From: Candidatus Chromulinivoraceae bacterium
GTDB taxonomy: Bacteria; Patescibacteriota; Saccharimonadia; Saccharimonadales; Saccharimonadaceae
Direction: 5' to 3'
Length of the DNA: 64,000 bases
Assembly: GCA_035478595.1 (NCBI GenBank)
Contig: DATIJL010000004.1
Location: forward strand, 1-64,000
In this document: positions 60,284 to 64,000 of the stretch, in pieces
Numbering within the stretch: the stretch's first letter is position 1
Layout: the number at the start of each line of letters is the position of its first letter
Program-made: the position numbers and the translations under genes
The notes under the pieces: generated by a model
The model's input: the letters and a program-made list of their open reading frames with translations, nothing else
The model's database searches: none
What the model was told of the DNA's origin: nothing

Positions 60284-60712
60284 CTACCTGTCTTTTTGAT
60301 CACCAAAATATATGGCCGTCGTAGAATAAAGGTCAGACTTATAGCGCGGTATATGTACTATCTTAGTCCCCTGTTTGTCTAAGAGAGCTTCCAGCTCTCT
60401 ATTCCACGAACTTGTTTGGTCTCCTCCAAAACAGTAAACATCAGGAGCGAACTCAAGTGTCGTCTTGATGTTCTCGATTTGGTCTGGCCCGCCCTCCATC
60501 ACGGCGTCGACTAGCCCTGTATTAAGTAGATTTCGCTTTCGAGCAGATTGTGGAAAAATTGGATTCCTAGACTTCTGTCGATATATACCGTCGTCGTCAA
60601 GTAGGAATACGACCACTTTGCCATATTGTTTGCATGTTTCTAGGAAATGGATATGACCAGGGTGCAATTCACCATCAAAGGTACCCCAGGTTGCGACTGA
60701 TTTATTTGACAT
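60284..60712 (-). CDS. Cytidylyltransferase-like nucleotidyltransferase
   Basis: 142 residues from ATG 60712. ATWGTFDGELHPGHIHFLE carries the HxGH motif of the nucleotidyltransferase superfamily (NMN/pantetheine-phosphate adenylyltransferases, glycerol-3-phosphate cytidylyltransferase), followed by VVVFLLDDDGIYRQK and CFGGDQTSSW in place of the usual ISSTxxR end. Divergent from the Nudix-type regulator 75 bp away, which suggests shared control. Substrate not clear; an extended frame to 60835 has no start support. Confidence 0.8.
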   Translation of the reverse strand: MSNKSVATWGTFDGELHPGHIHFLETCKQYGKVVVFLLDDDGIYRQKSRNPIFPQSARKRNLLNTGLVDAVMEGGPDQIENIKTTLEFAPDVYCFGGDQTSSWNRELEALLDKQGTKIVHIPRYKSDLYSTTAIYFGDQKDR

Positions 60713-60787
60713 GCTACTATTGTTATAGAAATTAACACTTATCGTCCAGGGTAGATAACTACCGTAACTTATTAGAAAAGAGTCCTT

Positions 60788-61486
60788 GTGCATAGAGCTC
60801 AGATAGCCGTCCTCTACAAGCTTCGCCATAGTCAATCAGCCAGTTTCAGCGAGCTGATGCATGAGACAGATCTCGAAAGTGATGTCTTTAAATTTCATAT
60901 TCAGAAGCTCGTAAAACTTGCTTATATACACAAACTTACAAACGGTGAATACGAGTTGACTCCATATGGCAAGGAGTTTGCCAACAACCTGGATGAAGAA
61001 AAGCAAACTGCACAGAAACAACCAAAACTTTCAATGCTGCTTATAGTACCTCGCCCGGATCATCTAGACGTGCCGGAGTATCTTATGCAAAAAAGAATGC
61101 GACACCCTTATTACGGTTTCTGGGGTTGCATAAGCGGACCAGTGCAATGGGGAGAGGACGTTGAAGAGACCGCAGCTCGCGAGCTTGAAAAACAGACTGG
61201 ACTCCGTGCTTCGTTCGAGGTGAGATCATTCTATCGTATGCGCGATTATAATGAAGAAACAGACTCCTTACTCGAAGATAAATTATTTATGGTTCTCAGA
61301 GCATACAACGTAAAAGGTCTTTTGAATGAATCTCTATGGCCACACGGCATAAACAGATGGATGACACAGGATAAGCTCAAAGAACAGCGACACTATTTTA
61401 CTGCTTCAGATCAAGCAATTAATATGATTAATCAAGATAAGACATACAACTCTCAGAGAAAGGAGTACAAGGTTACAAACTATTGA
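60788..61486 (+). CDS. Winged-helix protein with degenerate Nudix domain (possible regulator)
   Basis: 232 residues from GTG 60788. Residues 1-70 form a winged helix (LYKLRHSQSASFSELMHETD, later GEYELTPYGKEFANNL). Residues about 80-225 are a Nudix fold with box GPVQWGEDVEETAARELEKQTGL, in which the catalytic Glu pair of REL-x-EE is Lys135-Gln136. Nudix domains without that pair usually bind rather than hydrolyse, as in NrtR-type repressors, though there the wing helix is C-terminal. Divergent from the nucleotidyltransferase gene. Best read as a nucleotide-sensing regulator of that gene. Confidence 0.82.
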   Translation: MHRAQIAVLYKLRHSQSASFSELMHETDLESDVFKFHIQKLVKLAYIHKLTNGEYELTPYGKEFANNLDEEKQTAQKQPKLSMLLIVPRPDHLDVPEYLMQKRMRHPYYGFWGCISGPVQWGEDVEETAARELEKQTGLRASFEVRSFYRMRDYNEETDSLLEDKLFMVLRAYNVKGLLNESLWPHGINRWMTQDKLKEQRHYFTASDQAINMINQDKTYNSQRKEYKVTNY

Positions 61487-61533
61487 CTCCAATAGAATCT
61501 TTACCCGCTGTATAAAACTTGGTTGAACGATAA

Positions 61534-61555
61534 AAAAGACGCCAAAGCGTCTTTT
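61534..61555. terminator. Intrinsic terminator
   Basis: AAAAGACGC pairs with GCGTCTTTT around a 4-nt loop, 48 nt after the stop of the wHTH-Nudix gene. The rest of the 61487-61685 interval shows no feature. Confidence 0.75.
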
Positions 61556-61685
61556 AAATTTCAATATGGTGCAACATCTTGAATTATTTTTACACGAAGT
61601 CAGGGAGGAAACGGCTAAATGGAGAATTATTTTAGCGGTCGCATATCGAGAGCATTTACTAGCTAGATAAGGTCTGCGACTCTCA

Positions 61686-62489
61686 CTACTTGCCCGCGTT
61701 TATGGGAAAGCGTATCATTAACGACTTATTAAACATCAACTCAAGCTTTATAGTCGCCGATTGGTCATACTGATACCGCGTGAGCCACGGAGTAATATCT
61801 GCGCAATTATTTAAGCCTAATGTTTTAGTTTCCTTATCACCAGAATAGTAGAATGCTACCAGTTCGTTTTCTATACCAGCATATGCCTGTGTGATATACC
61901 TATCGCCGATATTCATCAAAGCAGCAATTGTGCCGTAGTATGCACTGTTACCCACGTGTAGGCTCATATAAAGCGCGAAATCATCAGTATTCGGTATATA
62001 GTTTTTATCTAGAATAGCTTTTCTAATTTCAGGATGCCTATCCGTTAAGCCAGGATGTTCAACAGAACAAAATGAAACCAGCATACGCTTGGCAATATTG
62101 AACGGCTTTATATCGTCAAGCACTATGGTTACGATCTCACCTTCAAGGTAGCTTTCCATAGTCTGACCTTCTGGAATATCAATTGAAGTGGTGAGGATGT
62201 GATGTATACCGTTATGAAATCTCGCAAACTCTTTATCATAAAGTACGCCCGACAACTCATTACACTCTTTGCATAATGTATATTCAGCCAAACCATTCTG
62301 TTTTATCTTGCCACGGGGCTTGTAGTCGTTACCGTTTTCGTCTTTGTGGAGCGTTTTTATCAGTTCATCACCACTATATAGTGTGATTTTTGTGCCACCA
62401 CCAGCTGCACGAGGGATATAGTGTTCTTGAGTGAGTTGCTTTTCTTCACCGCAAATCCTACATTGTCCGTATATCTTTTTCTTAGCCAT
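61686..62489 (-). CDS. HNH-type endonuclease-like protein
   Basis: 267 residues. N-terminal zinc/HNH-type region: C10-x2-C13, then EHYIPRAAGG (His23) and C73-x2-C76-N77 (LCKECNELSG), the layout of HNH_5-like nucleases. The remaining 190 residues form an unassigned mixed domain. No signal peptide. Leaderless start: TATAAT 62496-62501 on the minus strand, 6 nt from the ATG. Divergent from a two-gene AlbA operon through a shared palindrome. Putative nuclease of a defence locus; activity not shown. Confidence 0.75.
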   Translation of the reverse strand: MAKKKIYGQCRICGEEKQLTQEHYIPRAAGGGTKITLYSGDELIKTLHKDENGNDYKPRGKIKQNGLAEYTLCKECNELSGVLYDKEFARFHNGIHHILTTSIDIPEGQTMESYLEGEIVTIVLDDIKPFNIAKRMLVSFCSVEHPGLTDRHPEIRKAILDKNYIPNTDDFALYMSLHVGNSAYYGTIAALMNIGDRYITQAYAGIENELVAFYYSGDKETKTLGLNNCADITPWLTRYQYDQSATIKLELMFNKSLMIRFPINAGK

Positions 62490-62495
62490 AACACG

Positions 62496-62519
62496 ATTAT
62501 AGTCCTATAGGGCTATAAT
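62496..62519. promoter_or_regulatory. 24-bp palindrome containing both divergent -10 boxes
   Basis: ATTATAG, T, CCTATAGG, G, CTATAAT: the two halves match except one position in each arm. Each end forms a TATAAT box, one for the HNH gene (6 nt before its ATG) and one for the AlbA gene (8 nt before its ATG). A dimeric repressor here would control both transcripts. Confidence 0.55.
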
Positions 62520-62527
62520 AGAGGGAT

Positions 62528-63091
62528 ATGGATTTAGCCGATTTTGAACGACTGGTTGAGGGTAGTGAGGAAAGCCAATCACTTGACTTCAAAGGACCCT
62601 GTTCTTGGGACGTAAAAAGTCTTGCTAAAGATATCTTGGCATTTTCCAACGTTCAGGACGGCGGGTACATAGTGATAGGCTTTGACGATAAGACTTTTAA
62701 GCGAGTCGGTATTAGCGAGAAACAGGAGGAAACGTTTAGTCAAGAAACAATGCAGGATCAGATGACCAAGTTCGCTGACCCATTTGTTACATTTACAGTA
62801 CACAAGATAATTGATAATAAAGGTCTAAGGTTTGTTGTTATAAGGATCATGGAGTTCCCCGAAGTTCCTGTTGTTTGCAAAGCTGACAGTGCTGACACTC
62901 ATCAGGGGAAAGTTTACTATCGTAGTCGACGACGGCGTCCAGAAAGCGAAGCGGTTTCCAACTCATTCGATATGAGGGATATTCTAGATCGTGCGGCTGT
63001 TAAAATGATGACTAAGCGCAAATCTCAGGGCTATACAGCCGAAACAGCAGAGCTGAAGAATTACTATGATGAGGAGTTGGGCGGATTATGA
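62528..63091 (+). CDS. AlbA_2/Schlafen-like domain protein
   Basis: 187 residues. QSLDFKGPCSWDVKSLAKDILAFSNVQDGGYIVIG (read in parts) is the AlbA_2 (Schlafen AAA_4) opening with the E/Q-x-L-x-F-K and AFSN-x-x-GG-x-hhhG motifs; YYRSRRRRPESEA follows. AlbA_2 domains occur in DNA-binding or nuclease-type proteins, including defence genes. Here it ends without the usual HTH regulator part. TATAAT ends 8 nt before the ATG; GAGGG overlaps. Its stop overlaps the next start by ATGA (63088-63091). Confidence 0.82.
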   Translation: MDLADFERLVEGSEESQSLDFKGPCSWDVKSLAKDILAFSNVQDGGYIVIGFDDKTFKRVGISEKQEETFSQETMQDQMTKFADPFVTFTVHKIIDNKGLRFVVIRIMEFPEVPVVCKADSADTHQGKVYYRSRRRRPESEAVSNSFDMRDILDRAAVKMMTKRKSQGYTAETAELKNYYDEELGGL

Positions 63092-63810
63092 AAGAAGATT
63101 TCATCGATACTATCAAAAGCCGTGGCTACTGGCGTATTAACTTTCAGCCAACTGGTAAGCCCGCAAACCTTAGCCTCAAAGAGTGTGAAGAACTGGTAGA
63201 TAAAAATAGTGTGAAACTAAGAGGTTGGTACTACCCATTCTATGGACATGGCGGTGCTGATAATCACGGGATCAGTAATTACAATAATTATGTCGGTGGT
63301 TGGATTGATGCAGGTGAATATAAAGAGTTTTGGCGAATGTATCGAAGTGGACAATTTTTGCATTACAGCGCAGTTCAGGAAGATTGGCTTACACAAGAAA
63401 CTAGAACAACTCGGTTTAACCCGAATGAAGTTGAGCCAGGTAAGTATCTGAACTTTGTAGGTTCGTTAACTATGCACATTACCGAAATCTTGGAGTTCTT
63501 AACTCGTTTGCATCGTTCTGGTTTGTACAGTGATGGAGTATCTGTGAGTATTTCTCTTCATAACACCAGGGGGCGAGAATTAACTAGCTTCGAGTTTATG
63601 AGACACCTATCGACAACAAAGATGAGTAATGAAGACACTATTGTTTTTGACCGCACATATACGCCAAATGAACTTACCCAACCTGCAAGAGATTTGGCGA
63701 TTGAACCAATACAACGATACTTTGAGCTTTTTAATTTTGCCGACGTTTCGATTGAGCAAGTCATCAAAAAGGATCAAGATCAGCTATACGGCTTTAACTC
63801 CAATAGCTAG
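63088..63810 (+). CDS. Hypothetical partner of the AlbA-domain protein
   Basis: 240 residues, translationally coupled to the AlbA gene. Rich in Trp and Tyr near the N-terminus (RGYWRINFQP, WYYPFYGHGG). No recognised domain or TM segment. Its tight coupling suggests a two-component system with the AlbA protein. A TAG stop at 63808-63810 ends it; a new gene seems to start about 110 bp later. Confidence 0.65.
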   Translation: MKEDFIDTIKSRGYWRINFQPTGKPANLSLKECEELVDKNSVKLRGWYYPFYGHGGADNHGISNYNNYVGGWIDAGEYKEFWRMYRSGQFLHYSAVQEDWLTQETRTTRFNPNEVEPGKYLNFVGSLTMHITEILEFLTRLHRSGLYSDGVSVSISLHNTRGRELTSFEFMRHLSTTKMSNEDTIVFDRTYTPNELTQPARDLAIEPIQRYFELFNFADVSIEQVIKKDQDQLYGFNSNS

Positions 63811-63918
63811 ACTGATAGACTTTGGTATTCCCCAATTAGCAATGAACAAGCAGTGTTCAGAATACCTTTTTGTACGGTATATAATTCAACTTTTACATAA
63901 TGGTACACTATTAGTACT

Positions 63919-64000
63919 ATGTGCAATGTTGTCGACGGAAAATGTGAGTTAGCTGGAAAATATCCAAATAACCTTTATCATAATAAACCTGATCTCTATC
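63919..64000 (+). CDS. 5' end of a gene leaving the window
   Basis: From ATG 63919 the frame is open to the right edge (27 codons), beginning MCNVVDGKCELAGKYPNN. A TACACT box (63904-63909) 9 nt upstream fits the leaderless pattern. Two Cys in the first nine residues could bind a metal. Too short to assign. Confidence 0.4.
   Translation, partial: MCNVVDGKCELAGKYPNNLYHNKPDLY

Noticed and set aside
63629-63952. Plus-strand frame across the end of the window
   Set aside because: It overlaps the well-supported 63088-63810 gene in another frame and has no ribosome-binding site.
1-64000. CRISPR array or insertion sequence
   Set aside because: No regularly spaced short repeats, cas genes, transposase frames or paired terminal inverted repeats were seen.

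Overview
The window looks like a Candidatus Saccharibacteria (TM7/Patescibacteria) chromosome. This is inferred from gene content and style: a compact genome of moderate GC, a full type IV pilus locus of the CPR kind, an arginine deiminase operon of the sort reported for host-associated Saccharibacteria, LPXTG and proline-rich single-TM surface proteins, many Nudix and VOC genes, and no biosynthetic operons. UGA is a normal stop (for example nusB) and Trp is UGG, which argues against the code-25 groups Gracilibacteria and Absconditabacteria. No sequence search was possible, so the phylum call is an inference.

Layout. 1-8.3 kb: an incomplete gene, GC-rich cassette 1, a Nudix hydrolase, a 2H phosphoesterase, a GNAT-containing protein, an unknown protein, and a compact Clp-type AAA+ ATPase coupled to a very acidic partner. 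8.3-14.5 kb: an SRAP-fold protein without its catalytic residues, a YggT-like protein, a heterodimeric ABC exporter, a VOC protein and an LPXTG surface protein. 14.6-24.4 kb: a phage tailspike-like pectate-lyase-fold protein, then a pilus operon (two paralogous pilins, a 59-residue TM protein, minor pilins including one carrying an LVIVD beta-propeller, pilC, pilB). 24-32 kb: two single-domain response regulators, two hybrid-free histidine kinases, and a family of three 8-TM proteins whose soluble partner domain is separate in one place and fused in another. This looks like a signalling module attached to the pilus. 32.6-37.3 kb: arcA-argF-arcD-arcC. 37.5-49.9 kb: membrane proteins and housekeeping genes (trmD, khpA, rpsP, rnc, nusB, rpmF, and leuS with a Nudix domain inside its editing domain), proline-rich surface proteins and a MurF-like ligase. 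50-56 kb: GC-rich cassette 3, a PadR-controlled drug-type ABC transporter with a HAAS-pentapeptide protein, and an ECF sigma/anti-sigma/secreted coiled-coil operon. 56-64 kb: a 29-residue peptide gene, small enzymes and regulators, and at the right edge a divergent HNH / AlbA-type pair that resembles a defence locus.

Two properties cut across the window. First, three isolated, very GC-rich single-gene cassettes (about 0.16-0.63 kb, 39.46-39.83 kb and 50.04-51.18 kb) lie on the + strand. Each has an AT-rich consensus-like promoter, a gene with G/C at most third codon positions, and a long two-tier GC hairpin without a T-run. Their common architecture is the best candidate here for an undescribed element. 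Second, at least eleven genes have a TATAAT-like box ending 6-8 nt before the ATG, which predicts leaderless mRNAs; several gene starts were chosen on that basis.
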